Below, one piece after another: positions 10,125-20,833 of a stretch of DNA of 64,000 nt. The position numbers were made by a program, and so were the translations under genes. The notes under the pieces were generated by a model. The model saw nothing but the letters and a program-made list of their open reading frames with translations. It did no database searches and was not told where the DNA came from. The stretch is from Flavobacteriaceae bacterium (GTDB lineage Bacteria > Bacteroidota > Bacteroidia > Flavobacteriales > Flavobacteriaceae). The stretch's first letter is position 1. The number at the start of each line of letters is the position of its first letter. The stretch lies in the NCBI GenBank assembly GCA_024644725.1, contig JAHEHE010000002.1, positions 26,072-90,071 on the forward strand, read 5' to 3'.

Positions 10125-11566
10125 AATCTACCCCGAATCAGAATATTGTCAAGGTCATAGTTGGTTGAGGGCCCAGGATCTCCACCGAGATATCGAAACG
10201 CGATTCGCGCTTTGCCATTGACGCAATCAAGGCTGATTCCTTCTGAGGAAATGAACTTCTCATTGGAGCCATCAGAGCTACCCTCCGAAACTTTCGCTGC
10301 GAGTCTGTACCAAGTCGCCTCTCCGGGATCGTCCTTATCTGTATCTCCGTCATAATCCGTGCTTATCCATACACTCAACAGCCGTCCTTCATTGAAGGTT
10401 GCCCGACTGTCGAAAAACAGATACTCCTGTTGGGTCAGATCCAGGTCAATTTCCGGACTGATCAACCATGCTTCCATCACGCTCTCAGAAGTCCCATAGG
10501 CCGATACGCGAACAAACGTATTGTCATTCTCACTTCTTTTCACAAATCTGCCATTGCTGAAGTTCGAGTTGAGATTGCTCCATCCTATCTTTTCGAGGTC
10601 TCTTGTGTATTGAATGCCCTCAAAATTCTCATAGTAAAGGGTCTGTTCATCATAGAATTTCTCATCATCTGAATTCTTATGATTCACTTGAATCCCGCTT
10701 TTATCGGGAGGTTCACATTCCAAAAATTCATCATCACATCGGGACTCGCTTTCCATCTTAAGATCATCCGGATCATTGAGAACCAAGGCCATCTGATTGT
10801 CGTATTCACGAATGAGAAGCCCTTCCAGTTCGAAAGTTGACTCAGGAAGCCTTTCGAACTTGAAATCCGCGTATACGCTCGTGCTCAGAAACAGGGGCGC
10901 CGGGTCACTACATATTTTTAAGGGCCTCAAGGCATTATAGGCATCATGGGGTTCAGCCGCATAGGTTTGCCCGAGGTCCTCCCTTTCAAACTGCAACCCC
11001 TTCAACCGGACCCGGGTATTTATATTCTTCTCACTGAGTTTCGACGCTTGTATAATTTCTGTTTGGGGATGCGCTTGTATGCCTGTTCGCACCAGGAAAC
11101 GATCCAGGAGCGACTCCGGTATGGCCTCTACCCGGTCCCGGTTTCGAAAACCCAGCGTAAAGGATCCGTTTTCTCCAAAAAGGCTCAAACCCTCTACATT
11201 GATGTACAACATGGAACCAAAGGGGTATTTCGCATAGGAGGATCGCAGGTCAATCAAAATTGACAGGCCCCTGATATCAGGGCCTTCAACATCCTGCACG
11301 ATTAAACGCTTGTAAAAATTTCCCGCCTCGTCACTTGATACCACAATTGCCTGCGCCCATATTTCTTCAGCTTCTGAAAAGGTATGGATTTCTTCTCCTC
11401 CTTGCAGGTAATTGTTGATCAGGACGTAAAGACGAGTGTCGGCCTCTATTTCTATGCGAGGGTTCTCTATTTGCGGAGCCTCGAAATCCATTTCCGGGAC
11501 ACAGGCAGGCACAAATATCATATAGACGAGGAGCAAATTTTTGAGCTTGATAAAATACGATTCCAT
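10118..11566 (-). CDS. DUF5689-like lipoprotein with C-terminal choice-of-anchor/cleaved-adhesin-like region
   Basis: Lipobox FVPAC; DTRLYVLINNYLQGGEEIHTF...IWAQAIVVSSDEAGNFYKRLIVQD; C-terminal EGIQYTRDLEKIGWSN...LDNILIRG. Confidence 0.7.
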   Translation of the reverse strand: MESYFIKLKNLLLVYMIFVPACVPEMDFEAPQIENPRIEIEADTRLYVLINNYLQGGEEIHTFSEAEEIWAQAIVVSSDEAGNFYKRLIVQDVEGPDIRGLSILIDLRSSYAKYPFGSMLYINVEGLSLFGENGSFTLGFRNRDRVEAIPESLLDRFLVRTGIQAHPQTEIIQASKLSEKNINTRVRLKGLQFEREDLGQTYAAEPHDAYNALRPLKICSDPAPLFLSTSVYADFKFERLPESTFELEGLLIREYDNQMALVLNDPDDLKMESESRCDDEFLECEPPDKSGIQVNHKNSDDEKFYDEQTLYYENFEGIQYTRDLEKIGWSNLNSNFSNGRFVKRSENDNTFVRVSAYGTSESVMEAWLISPEIDLDLTQQEYLFFDSRATFNEGRLLSVWISTDYDGDTDKDDPGEATWYRLAAKVSEGSSDGSNEKFISSEGISLDCVNGKARIAFRYLGGDPGPSTNYDLDNILIRGRFQ

Positions 11567-11586
11567 AGTTAGATTAAGTTGTTCCA

Positions 11587-14109
11587 CTATTGAGTTCTCA
11601 CGTATATAGAGGTAAAAAAGGTAGTTCCGTATCCGAACCAATACTTCGGGGCAAATAAAGGGAGCTCACGGGACCTATCTTCCAAAAGCGTCTCGTAGTT
11701 GGCATTTCGGGATTGTTCATACCCTCCCGTTTTGTGGATTGTGTTCAAGATATTTCCGACTGAGATAAAAAATCCCAGGTACGACTTTTTGATTTTCCAG
11801 GACTTTCCACCGACCAGGTTGACTATGTTGAAATCCGGCAATTGCTCCTGTTCCAATAATTCACGGGCGACAGATTGGTCGTAGCCGTTTATCGTGAATC
11901 CCCCTGAATCGGTGTAAAAGTTTTTAGTCCTGGTTACCGGTGCTACCTGAATGAACGACTTTTTAAAGCTGTTAAATGATATTCCCAGCCACCAATAATC
12001 AGGATCCGAATACTCCAACCCTATTGAAAAAGCTTCCTGGGGTCCATGAGGAATTCGATATCCACTCAGGGAAGCTCGGCCGTAAAACAAAGGTTCATCC
12101 AGGTCATCTGAGGTCAGGTACAGTTCCGGGTTCGCTGTAAAATGGGCGGCACCTACAGCGGCGACCCCTTTGAGCTTCAATCCATCTGTGATCGTGAACT
12201 GGAATCCCAATTCTGAGCCCAGGCTCCTGCTTGCTATTCCAGTCTTCACCTCCTGAACAAATGCGCTCGTTCCTGAATCTTCCAGTCCGGTTAGACCATC
12301 TGCATAGTAGAAATTCACGCTGCTCGACCGAGTTATTTCTGAGAGATAGGCACCGAGACTCATTTGAATTCTCGGCATTCTCATTCGGTAGATGAATTCC
12401 GTACCAAACGAGCTGTTCGACTTCAAACCGATCACAGGGTCGTGGTTTTCACGGAGGTTCGAATATGCGTCTTTTATAACCGGGGGATACTTGAGAAAAG
12501 CTCCTGTTACCTGAACCATATGCCTTCCGCTGAACTTGTAGGTAAATCCGGCTTTCAGATTGAAAGAATTGAAATTCAGGGTTGGTCCGGTTCCATAGGA
12601 GCCTCTTCCGGGGAAGGACCCATTTTCAAACAAGCCCGTTCGTCGATATTTTCGAACTCCCAGGCCTAAAGCCAGAAAGGACTCCTCTTTTCTTCCCAAA
12701 TGATCCAATCTCAGAAACGATGAGAAGTCTGATGCATCGATCCGAAAATTGTACTTGAATCGATCGCTCTCGGATACGATTCTGTTTGGGTTCCTCAGGT
12801 CGTTCTGCGCTTCAAAGCTGTCGTTGTCAAAAGGATCGATATCAAGATATCCACTTCCTCCCAAAAGGTCGAGCATATAGGCATAGCGTCTTGAACTGAG
12901 GATACTGCCTCTGATCGATCCTCTGAGGTGAATTCCGGCGCCCAGCCGTCGGAAGATTTCGCCCTGAAAGGACATGGAGGTATCCTCGATTCGATCCTCG
13001 TACTGGGCATAAATCGAGTTCCCACCAGACTCCAGGCTCATATTGGATCGATACAATTCACCCCAGTTGATCTGGCCACTTTCCAAAAAATGCTGTTCTG
13101 CAAGGAACGCTCCCGCATAGTCCGGGTTGTTGTCGTTTCTGAGATAATAGGATGGGAGATTCTGATAATAGGAAGGGTCGGGATTCACGCCGCCACCGAC
13201 GAAAATACCGGTGTCCTTGAGCCGTCTCGAACCTCCATATTCAATACGGCTCTTTCCGTAACTTCCCCATTGGTACGTCAAATGCGCACCCAAGGTCATG
13301 TCTTTATCCACATCCCACTTGTAGTTGAACTGAAGAATAGGCTCGAATGACCTTCGAACCCTCGCGCTTCTTTTCGAACCCTGCTGGTATCCCCAATTTG
13401 AATTGTACCTGACACCTTTTAGCAAGAAGACCTCTTCGGTTATGGCTGAAGAGGTGCCTCTTCGGTTATGTGCCATGATTGCCGTAACATTGACAAAATG
13501 CTTCCCTGAAAACTGCTTGTCCGCAGAACAGAGAAAGGAGTAGGCCTCATAGGGAGTTCCGTACCGGTACCCTTGCTCGGCAAAACGCGTGGAGGCCGAA
13601 GCATTTAATTTCCAATTCCCTTTCAGCCAGGGACTTCCATAGGTAATCATCCATCGGTTCCGGTAGGTTCTGTTGGATGCGGCAACCGACATTTTGAGTC
13701 CTCGATTGTAAAGACGCGCCAGGCTATTTATATTCACAATACCTCCCAATTTGCCCATATAAAAATCTGAAGGCAGAAAGCCCTGTTCAATCTCCTGGTT
13801 TCTCAAAGCATCGTTTAGTCCTCCCCAATTTGACCAGTTGGCTCGTCCGTTGTCCATCCTGTTCATCAAGACTCCATTGAGAAGCACCGATCTTTGCTCC
13901 GGCCCCAAACTCCTTCGCTTAAAGAATACCTGGCTGAAATCGTAGGCAACCGTTCGGGAAAACACATCCCGCGAAGCGTCCAGCACCCCAGTTACCATAT
14001 TCGACCTCATGTTTTCTTCGAGCTCCTTGTCATAGATGACATTTTGCTCCTGGGATACTGCCGAAAGGCAGCTTATCCACGCCAAACCCTGAATCAATCT
14101 AAGCCCCAT
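11587..14109 (-). CDS. TonB-dependent receptor (plug + barrel)
   Basis: Signal peptide, plug-like LLNGVLMNRMDNGRANWSNWGGLNDALR, barrel with typical Bacteroidota TBDT sequence. Confidence 0.8.
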   Translation of the reverse strand: MGLRLIQGLAWISCLSAVSQEQNVIYDKELEENMRSNMVTGVLDASRDVFSRTVAYDFSQVFFKRRSLGPEQRSVLLNGVLMNRMDNGRANWSNWGGLNDALRNQEIEQGFLPSDFYMGKLGGIVNINSLARLYNRGLKMSVAASNRTYRNRWMITYGSPWLKGNWKLNASASTRFAEQGYRYGTPYEAYSFLCSADKQFSGKHFVNVTAIMAHNRRGTSSAITEEVFLLKGVRYNSNWGYQQGSKRSARVRRSFEPILQFNYKWDVDKDMTLGAHLTYQWGSYGKSRIEYGGSRRLKDTGIFVGGGVNPDPSYYQNLPSYYLRNDNNPDYAGAFLAEQHFLESGQINWGELYRSNMSLESGGNSIYAQYEDRIEDTSMSFQGEIFRRLGAGIHLRGSIRGSILSSRRYAYMLDLLGGSGYLDIDPFDNDSFEAQNDLRNPNRIVSESDRFKYNFRIDASDFSSFLRLDHLGRKEESFLALGLGVRKYRRTGLFENGSFPGRGSYGTGPTLNFNSFNLKAGFTYKFSGRHMVQVTGAFLKYPPVIKDAYSNLRENHDPVIGLKSNSSFGTEFIYRMRMPRIQMSLGAYLSEITRSSSVNFYYADGLTGLEDSGTSAFVQEVKTGIASRSLGSELGFQFTITDGLKLKGVAAVGAAHFTANPELYLTSDDLDEPLFYGRASLSGYRIPHGPQEAFSIGLEYSDPDYWWLGISFNSFKKSFIQVAPVTRTKNFYTDSGGFTINGYDQSVARELLEQEQLPDFNIVNLVGGKSWKIKKSYLGFFISVGNILNTIHKTGGYEQSRNANYETLLEDRSRELPLFAPKYWFGYGTTFFTSIYVRTQ

Positions 14110-14248
14110 CCCTATAAGCTTTGTATCTCTTTCTTTATATATCTCATTTATGGTGGGTAAATCGCGAAGTCAACACCCGATAGATAGGTTCGCGGTTTAT
14201 GTTTACCTCAGGTCAAATCGTCCACATATTCTAAAAGAGAAAGATGAA

Positions 14249-15277
14249 ATGAAGTGGTTTCTTTTAAGTCTGATCCTATTCTCTCTAAGTCTTTTTTCAC
14301 AAGACTCCGGACCCATTCGCAGAATCGTTGCATTTTACAACCTGGAAAATCTTTTTGATACAATCGATCATCCGGACACCTATGATGAAGATTACACTCC
14401 TTCGGGAAAACTGAACTACACGTCAAATGACTACTGGAGGAAGCTCAGAGGATTGTCCTCCGTCATCACCGACATTGGCTGGAGAGGAGATAGTTCAGGG
14501 CCTCATATCCTGGGTGTTTCAGAGGTTGAGAACAGGCAGGTCCTCGAAGATCTTATATCGCAGCCTGGGCTTGATTCGCTGCCTTTTGCCATAGCCCATA
14601 TGGACTCTCCGGACCTGAGGGGTATTGATGTGGCTCTAATCTACCGGGAAGACCTGTTTTTCCCACTTTCCTATGAAGCATTTGAAGTTCCTCTGTGGGA
14701 CGAGTCCGGTCAAAGAATTTACACAAGAGATGTGCTTTGGGTGTACGGCATTATGGATTTCGAGGAGATCCATCTGCTCGTGAATCATTGGCCTTCAAGG
14801 AGAGGAGGCGCCTCACGATCTTCTCCCAAGCGAATGAAAGCGGCTTATGTGAACAAAAAAATCGTCCACCGAATACGGAGTGAAAACCCCAATCCCAAAA
14901 TTCTGATTATGGGGGATTTCAACGATGATCCCACCGATAAAAGTCTTGTTCAAGGGCTTGGATGTCAATCCGGAAAGCGACTGGATTCTTCCGGCATTTT
15001 CAGTCCAATGATCAGCCTGTACAAAAGAGGGTACAATACTCTGGTGTATCGTGACCAAATCCATCTTTTCGATCAAATCTTGCTCAGTGGCAATTTTGTC
15101 GATTCAGACACCGATGATGGATTCAAGTTTGCCGGGGCATTCGTCTACAACCCTCCCAGGTTACATGTCAGAGAAGGAAAATACGAAGGCTATCCGAATC
15201 GGAGTTTTCAAAATGGTAAATTCGCTGGCGGATTCAGTGACCATTTTCCGGTCTTTGTAGAACTCATTAAAGATTGA
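14249..15277 (+). CDS. Secreted endonuclease/exonuclease/phosphatase family protein
   Basis: Signal peptide MKWFLLSLILFSLSLFSQ; IVAFYNLENLFDT, VNHWPSRRGG, ILIMGDFNDDPTD, SDHFPVFVEL. Confidence 0.85.
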   Translation: MKWFLLSLILFSLSLFSQDSGPIRRIVAFYNLENLFDTIDHPDTYDEDYTPSGKLNYTSNDYWRKLRGLSSVITDIGWRGDSSGPHILGVSEVENRQVLEDLISQPGLDSLPFAIAHMDSPDLRGIDVALIYREDLFFPLSYEAFEVPLWDESGQRIYTRDVLWVYGIMDFEEIHLLVNHWPSRRGGASRSSPKRMKAAYVNKKIVHRIRSENPNPKILIMGDFNDDPTDKSLVQGLGCQSGKRLDSSGIFSPMISLYKRGYNTLVYRDQIHLFDQILLSGNFVDSDTDDGFKFAGAFVYNPPRLHVREGKYEGYPNRSFQNGKFAGGFSDHFPVFVELIKD

Positions 15278-15616
15278 TCATTCCAGAGGAATGTCCTCTA
15301 TTTCTATGATTTTGTTGTTGTCATAGACCACCTTAGTCCTTTTGTCAAAATAATAGTAAAACCAGGTTCCAACCTTGACCCCGTTGTCATAAGTGGCGAT
15401 GCATTTGCGGTTTCCATTCTCGTAGTAACTCTCCCAGGAAGCATGTAGCTGATTTTCTTGATTAAGAAATCCGTGTTGCATGATCTGCCCGTTGTCGTAA
15501 TACACCGTAACCTCAAAAAGGTCTCCTACGGGCTCGATTTTTTGATTCTTTTTCTCCTGTGCTGAAAGTGACAGACAGAGAGCAAATGTGGCGATGAGGA
15601 CAGTCAGTTGCTTCAT
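15278..15616 (-). CDS. Secreted MORN-repeat/YwqK-like protein
   Basis: YYDNGQIMQHGFLN, WESYYENGNRKCIATYDNGVKVGTWFYY repeats; signal peptide. Confidence 0.6.
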   Translation of the reverse strand: MKQLTVLIATFALCLSLSAQEKKNQKIEPVGDLFEVTVYYDNGQIMQHGFLNQENQLHASWESYYENGNRKCIATYDNGVKVGTWFYYYFDKRTKVVYDNNKIIEIEDIPLE

Positions 15617-15695
15617 GATTTCAGGATTTAGGTTTTTCTACGTGAATTCCTTAGCTTGTAGGTTTCAAATGTAAACGGTTTTCAACTGAAAAAGA

Positions 15696-16535
15696 ATGAT
15701 TTCGGTCACTTTGAGCCTTTTTAAAGCACCATTCAGGCAAATTTCACTTGCTTTTTTGATTTTTATTACCTCTTTATCGATGCACGCTCAGGATGAATGG
15801 ATCGACTTTGTTGTCGCCAAAGACACAGGGGTGCTTTCCGTTTCCATGGACCTGAAGTACTACGTGCAAAAACCAAACTACAAGAATTTGCTAATCGTCG
15901 GAACCCAATTCAGACCCTGCATGAAGAACGGATTCCCGGAGCCCGATTCATTGGACGGTCTTTTCTCCTTTTCCGATTCAACTGCGGCCGTGATCAACAG
16001 AATCACAAGAAATGAACTGGTGGGTATCCTGACCTACAGGTGTCTGGCTTTTGACGTCTATTATGTTAAAGATACTTTGGGAATAAGAGAAAACCTGGGA
16101 ACCCTGATGCAGCATGGTTTTGAAAACTCGGAATTATACCTGACCCTGAAACAGGACAGGAATTGGGATTACTATTTTACGAACCTTCTGCCGGTGAACC
16201 TGTCTGAGGAATTTTTGATCGACCACGAATACCTCAATAATCTGGTCCTGCTGGGAGATGACCTGCAGGGATTGAGAAAGGTCCGGCACTGGATCTATTT
16301 CAAAAATCTCAAACAACGGATCAAAATGTCGGAAAAGCTCGAATCCTTGAAATTTTCTCTAGATTCGATCAAGTACAATCGGGAAAGGCAGTTCCCCTAC
16401 GAGCTACAAGTTTCCCGCATGGATTCCATCACACCAACAAAAGTCTCGGAATTGACCACGCTTATGAAAGTTTTGAGCCAGGTTTATCAGGCGAGGTACG
16501 ATGGCTGGGGAACAGAAGTCATTCCCAAAGAATGA
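15696..16535 (+). CDS. Hypothetical secreted protein
   Basis: Long ORF with N-terminal hydrophobic signal; no recognised domain. Confidence 0.6.
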   Translation: MISVTLSLFKAPFRQISLAFLIFITSLSMHAQDEWIDFVVAKDTGVLSVSMDLKYYVQKPNYKNLLIVGTQFRPCMKNGFPEPDSLDGLFSFSDSTAAVINRITRNELVGILTYRCLAFDVYYVKDTLGIRENLGTLMQHGFENSELYLTLKQDRNWDYYFTNLLPVNLSEEFLIDHEYLNNLVLLGDDLQGLRKVRHWIYFKNLKQRIKMSEKLESLKFSLDSIKYNRERQFPYELQVSRMDSITPTKVSELTTLMKVLSQVYQARYDGWGTEVIPKE

Positions 16536-16558
16536 AGAAATTCAATTGTTGAAAGAAT

Positions 16559-17920
16559 TCAATCCGAGAAAAGCTGAAAAACAATTTGTTCAATTTTCGA
16601 AACGCGAATAATCTCAATCTCGAAATCAGTCCTCGCGATCTTGTTGAATTTTGAGAGTATAATTTTCTTGAACCCGAGTTTCTCTGCCTCGATGATCCTC
16701 TGTTCAATTCGGCTTACAGCTCGAATCTCCCCTGATAGTCCCATTTCCGCTGCAAAACAGACATCCTGGGGTATGGCTTCTTCACGCGTGGAGGAGAGAA
16801 CTGCACAGACCACGGCAAGATCAATCGCAGGGTCCTCAACTTTCAACCCTCCGGCTATGTTCAGAAAAACGTCTTTGGCTCCCAGTCGAAAGCCCGCTTT
16901 TTTCTCGAGAACCGCAAGAAGCATGTTCAATCGTTTGATATTAAAGCCCGTAGATGATCTTTGGGGAGTGCCATAAACCGCTGTGCTGACCAAGGCCTGT
17001 ACTTCGATCATAAGTGGTCTCATACCTTCAAGGGTCGCTGAGATCGCAATGCCGGTGAGGCCCTCATCCTTGTCAGAGATCAGAATCTCCGACGGATTGC
17101 TCACTTCTCTCAATCCGTTGTTCTGCATCTCGTAGATTCCAAGCTCAGCGGTTGATCCGAACCTGTTTTTCTGGGCTCTCAGGATCCTGTAGGTGTGGTT
17201 TCGATCTCCTTCAAACTGTAGTACGACATCCACCATATGCTCGAGGATCTTGGGCCCGGCAATGGCGCCCTCCTTGGTAATGTGCCCGACAAGAACGACT
17301 GGGGTGTTGGTTTCCTTGGCATATTTGATCAGTTCAGCGGCAGACTCCCGGATCTGTGAAATGCTTCCAGGAGAGGCTTCAATGGTCTCGGTATGCAGGG
17401 TTTGAACGGAATCAATGATGACTACCTCCGGTTCGATCTCAGTGATCAGAGAGAAAATATTTTGGGTTTTTGTTTCGGTCAAGACCAGGCAGTTCTCATT
17501 GGTCTGATCGATGCGAGAGGCCCTCATTTTAATTTGGGACTGGCTCTCCTCCCCAGAAACGTAAAGAACCCTGTGATTCATACCCAGGGCAATCTGCAGG
17601 AGCAGCGTGGATTTACCTATTCCCGGTTCTCCACCTAGAAGAACTACTGACCCTTTGACCAATCCCCCTCCAAGAACACGGTTCAACTCCTGGTTGATGG
17701 TGTTCAGTCGCTCCTCATTGCCCGCTTCAATATCCTTGATTGCCAAGGCCTTGGCCGCTTTTCTTGGGCTTGCAGGTTTGTCCCATTGACGTTTCTCCTC
17801 CTTCTGAATGACCTCTTCGACAATGGTGTTCCACTGATTACAGGAGGTGCATTTGCCGGTCCACTTGGGAAATTGGGCTCCGCAATTCTGACAAAAAAAT
17901 GTTGTTTTGGCCTTGGCCAT
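16559..17920 (-). CDS. radA: DNA repair protein RadA
   Basis: Zn finger CQNCGAQFPKWTGKCTSCNQW, GGEPGIGKSTLLLQ, KNRFGSTAELGIYEM. Confidence 0.96.
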   Translation of the reverse strand: MAKAKTTFFCQNCGAQFPKWTGKCTSCNQWNTIVEEVIQKEEKRQWDKPASPRKAAKALAIKDIEAGNEERLNTINQELNRVLGGGLVKGSVVLLGGEPGIGKSTLLLQIALGMNHRVLYVSGEESQSQIKMRASRIDQTNENCLVLTETKTQNIFSLITEIEPEVVIIDSVQTLHTETIEASPGSISQIRESAAELIKYAKETNTPVVLVGHITKEGAIAGPKILEHMVDVVLQFEGDRNHTYRILRAQKNRFGSTAELGIYEMQNNGLREVSNPSEILISDKDEGLTGIAISATLEGMRPLMIEVQALVSTAVYGTPQRSSTGFNIKRLNMLLAVLEKKAGFRLGAKDVFLNIAGGLKVEDPAIDLAVVCAVLSSTREEAIPQDVCFAAEMGLSGEIRAVSRIEQRIIEAEKLGFKKIILSKFNKIARTDFEIEIIRVSKIEQIVFQLFSD

Positions 17921-17932
17921 TCTGTTGTATTT

Positions 17933-18694
17933 CTAGGATTTCTCGGGTTCGTATTTGCGCAGACTCAGGTCTTTTCCGTCAAAGACCGCGTAGGTAAAAT
18001 GCGTGATCCAGTCGCCCGTGTTGATATAGGTGCTGTTCTCTCCTACCTTGATCTCCATGGGCAGGTGCCTGTGGCCAAAAAGAAAATAGTCATAGTGCCT
18101 GGTTTCCAGCTTCCTTCTGGAATATTGAACCAGCCATTCCTTGTCTTCTCCAAGGAAGATCACGTCTTCCTGTCCGCTGATCAGCTTGTTTTTTGTCGAG
18201 AGGTATTGTGCGAACCTGACCCCGATATCCGGATGAAGCCAACGGTATAACCATTTGGAAAAAGGATGTGCAAATACTTTTTTCATCCTCTTGTACCCCT
18301 TGTCGCCCGGTCCCAATCCGTCACCATGACCAATAAGAAAGCGCTTTCCACCAAACTCGAATTCTTTGGGCCGGTCAAAAACCGGAATGTCCAACTCCTT
18401 TTGGAAATAATCACTCATCCACAGGTCATGATTGCCCAGAAAGAAATAAATGGGTATCCCCGAATCTCTCAGCTCGGCTATTTTTCCCAACACGCGCACA
18501 AAGCCACGGGGAACCACTTTTTTGTATTCAAACCAGAAATCAAAAAGGTCTCCGAGCAAAAAGATGCATTCAGCGTCTTCCTTGATTTCATCCAGCCAGG
18601 AAACGAATTTCATTTCCCGGATTCGGCTGCTTTCCGGATCCGGAATGCCGAAATGCTGGTCAGAGGCAAAATATATTTTAGTTTTTTTGGTCAT
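17933..18694 (-). CDS. lpxH: UDP-2,3-diacylglucosamine diphosphatase
   Basis: FASDQHFG, LLGDLFDFWFEY, FLGNHDLWM, IGHGDGLGPGD metallophosphatase motifs. Confidence 0.85.
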   Translation of the reverse strand: MTKKTKIYFASDQHFGIPDPESSRIREMKFVSWLDEIKEDAECIFLLGDLFDFWFEYKKVVPRGFVRVLGKIAELRDSGIPIYFFLGNHDLWMSDYFQKELDIPVFDRPKEFEFGGKRFLIGHGDGLGPGDKGYKRMKKVFAHPFSKWLYRWLHPDIGVRFAQYLSTKNKLISGQEDVIFLGEDKEWLVQYSRRKLETRHYDYFLFGHRHLPMEIKVGENSTYINTGDWITHFTYAVFDGKDLSLRKYEPEKS

Positions 18695-19133
18695 CGGCGA
18701 ACCATTCCGCATAGGAATTGGCAGTTTCGTAGAGTTTCAAGGAATGAAGCATTACATTTTCAGGAATTCTCTTTCCGATGCGTTCTGCAAAATCGAAAAG
18801 CATCTTTTCACTGGTGGGCTGATAGGGAACCAGGACGATTTTATGCGAATGATCCTCAATCGTTTTGGCGAGCTCCCGATGTGGGGAATTCGAATTGAGC
18901 ACCACTGCGTGATCAAACTTGACCACAATTTCTTCCTTCACAATCCTTTTGAGGTCTCCAAAGTCCATGACCATTCCATTCTTCGGATGATCTGGATCCT
19001 CAATGGGTGTGCCAATAACAGTCACGTGGAGATGATAGCTGTGCCCGTGGATGTTTTTGCATTTCCCGTCATAGCCGTAAAGTGCGTGGGCCGTTTCGAA
19101 GTCAAAATGCTTTGTGATTCTTATCCTGTTCAT
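18678..19133 (-). CDS. 6-pyruvoyl-tetrahydropterin synthase / QueD family protein
   Basis: FDFETAHALYGYDGKCKNIHGHSYHLHVTV, MVMDFGDLK, FDHAVVLN. Confidence 0.88.
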   Translation of the reverse strand: MNRIRITKHFDFETAHALYGYDGKCKNIHGHSYHLHVTVIGTPIEDPDHPKNGMVMDFGDLKRIVKEEIVVKFDHAVVLNSNSPHRELAKTIEDHSHKIVLVPYQPTSEKMLFDFAERIGKRIPENVMLHSLKLYETANSYAEWFADDQKN

Positions 19134-19145
19134 GATTTTCAAATG

Positions 19146-20339
19146 CTAAATGACTTCCAGTTCTCTTCCCACCTTAATGAAGGCGCTAATGGCTTTGTCA
19201 ATGTGCTCCTTTGTATGAGCTGCGCTGAGTTGAACCCGAATTCGGGCCTTGCCCCTCGGGACCACGGGGAAAAAGAATCCGATGACATAGATCCCTTCTT
19301 TCAGCAAGGCATCCGCCATGTCCTGGGACAGTTTTGCATCGTACAACATCACCGGAACAATGGCTGCATCCGCACCGACAAGATCAAATCCGGCTTCCTC
19401 CATTTTTGCCCTGAAATAATTGGTATTGGCCTCAAGCTTGTCTCTGAGGCTGGTGTCATTCTCAATCATGTCGAACACCTTGATCGACGCTCCGACAATG
19501 GCCGGTGCCAGCGAGTTCGAAAACAGATAGGGGCGCGAACGCTGTCTCAGAATCTCGATGATCTCCTTCTTGCCCGTTGTATAGCCTCCCATGGCTCCAC
19601 CCAGGGCTTTGCCCAGGGTTCCGGTGACGATGTCGACACGCTCCATCACGTTCTTGAGCTCAACGGTTCCACGTCCGGTACGTCCAATAAAACCGGCGGC
19701 ATGACACTCATCTACCATGACCATGGCGTCATATTTGTCAGCCAGGTCGCAAATTTTATCAAGTTGGGCTACAATGCCATCCATAGAGAAAACCCCGTCT
19801 GTCACAATGATCTTGAATCTATGCTGTTCTTCGTTTGCTTTTCTCAATTGCTTTTCCAGGTCCTCCATGTCATTGTTCTCATAACGGTACCTGGCCGCCT
19901 TGCACAACCTGACCCCGTCAATGATCGAGGCATGATTCAGCGAATCAGAGATTATCGCGTCTTCCTTGGTCAGCAACGGTTCGAACACTCCGCCATTGGC
20001 ATCAAAGGCCGCTGCGTACAAAATCGTGTCTTCCGTTTTGTAGAACGACGCGATTCGCTGTTCCAGCTCCTTGTGAATGTCCTGGGTTCCACAAATGAAT
20101 CGCACCGATGACATGCCAAAACCATGGGAATCCAAAGTGTCTTTAGCTGCCTGGATCACCTCGGGATGATTGGACAGGCCCAGGTAGTTGTTTGCACAAA
20201 AATTGATCACCTCTTCCCCGGTCGAAATTTTGATCACAGCATCCTGGGAGCTGGTGATTATCCTTTCGGTCTTGTACAATCCCGCTTCGCGGATCTCCTG
20301 AAGTTCCTTTTCCAAATTGTCTTTTATCCCTCCGTACAT
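19146..20339 (-). CDS. kbl: Glycine C-acetyltransferase (2-amino-3-ketobutyrate CoA ligase)
   Basis: [50 protein letters not shown]; internal ATG (MYGGIKD) preferred. Confidence 0.9.
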   Translation of the reverse strand: MYGGIKDNLEKELQEIREAGLYKTERIITSSQDAVIKISTGEEVINFCANNYLGLSNHPEVIQAAKDTLDSHGFGMSSVRFICGTQDIHKELEQRIASFYKTEDTILYAAAFDANGGVFEPLLTKEDAIISDSLNHASIIDGVRLCKAARYRYENNDMEDLEKQLRKANEEQHRFKIIVTDGVFSMDGIVAQLDKICDLADKYDAMVMVDECHAAGFIGRTGRGTVELKNVMERVDIVTGTLGKALGGAMGGYTTGKKEIIEILRQRSRPYLFSNSLAPAIVGASIKVFDMIENDTSLRDKLEANTNYFRAKMEEAGFDLVGADAAIVPVMLYDAKLSQDMADALLKEGIYVIGFFFPVVPRGKARIRVQLSAAHTKEHIDKAISAFIKVGRELEVI

Positions 20340-20467
20340 GTGATTGCTGAAATTATATGAAACGCTTCCAAACTCGGGTGCAAGAACCCCATTCGGCACC
20401 TAGCAAAAGTAAGAAAATATAGAGATTAATAGCTTGTTTTGCTATTTTTGCTCCTTAATTGCCGCAT

Positions 20468-20833
20468 ATGTCAAGAGACGAAAACCTTAAATTGAAATGG
20501 GAGGATATCCAGCGTGATGTTTCTCACAAATTCGGTGGAGGAGAAACCCTTGACCTGGATTCAATCATTTTTCTCATCGGGGTTCAGGAATTGGGTAAAG
20601 GTTTCAGGAAGTTTACCAAAGATGAAAAGGTGAATGTCATGCACATTGCCGTTTGCAGGCTTCTTGAGCCCTTCGGCTATTACGAGTTTGATTTCTTTGA
20701 TGACGACGGATGGCCCCATTACAAGACCGTCGATCAACTGCCGAATCTGAAACCCGGAGAGCAGACCGTTTTGATGAAGGAGGCCATCGTCATGTATTTC
20801 GAGAAGAAGGATCAGAATCACACAATTTCATAG
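20468..20833 (+). CDS. Conserved hypothetical protein
   Basis: ATG at 20468 downstream of a TATTTTTG element (20443-20450); acidic C-terminal half. Confidence 0.65.
   Translation: MSRDENLKLKWEDIQRDVSHKFGGGETLDLDSIIFLIGVQELGKGFRKFTKDEKVNVMHIAVCRLLEPFGYYEFDFFDDDGWPHYKTVDQLPNLKPGEQTVLMKEAIVMYFEKKDQNHTIS

Noticed and set aside
18450-20111. 553-aa plus-strand ORF
   Set aside because: Antisense to well-supported lpxH, queD-like and kbl genes; lacks coherent domain features and looks like a shadow ORF.
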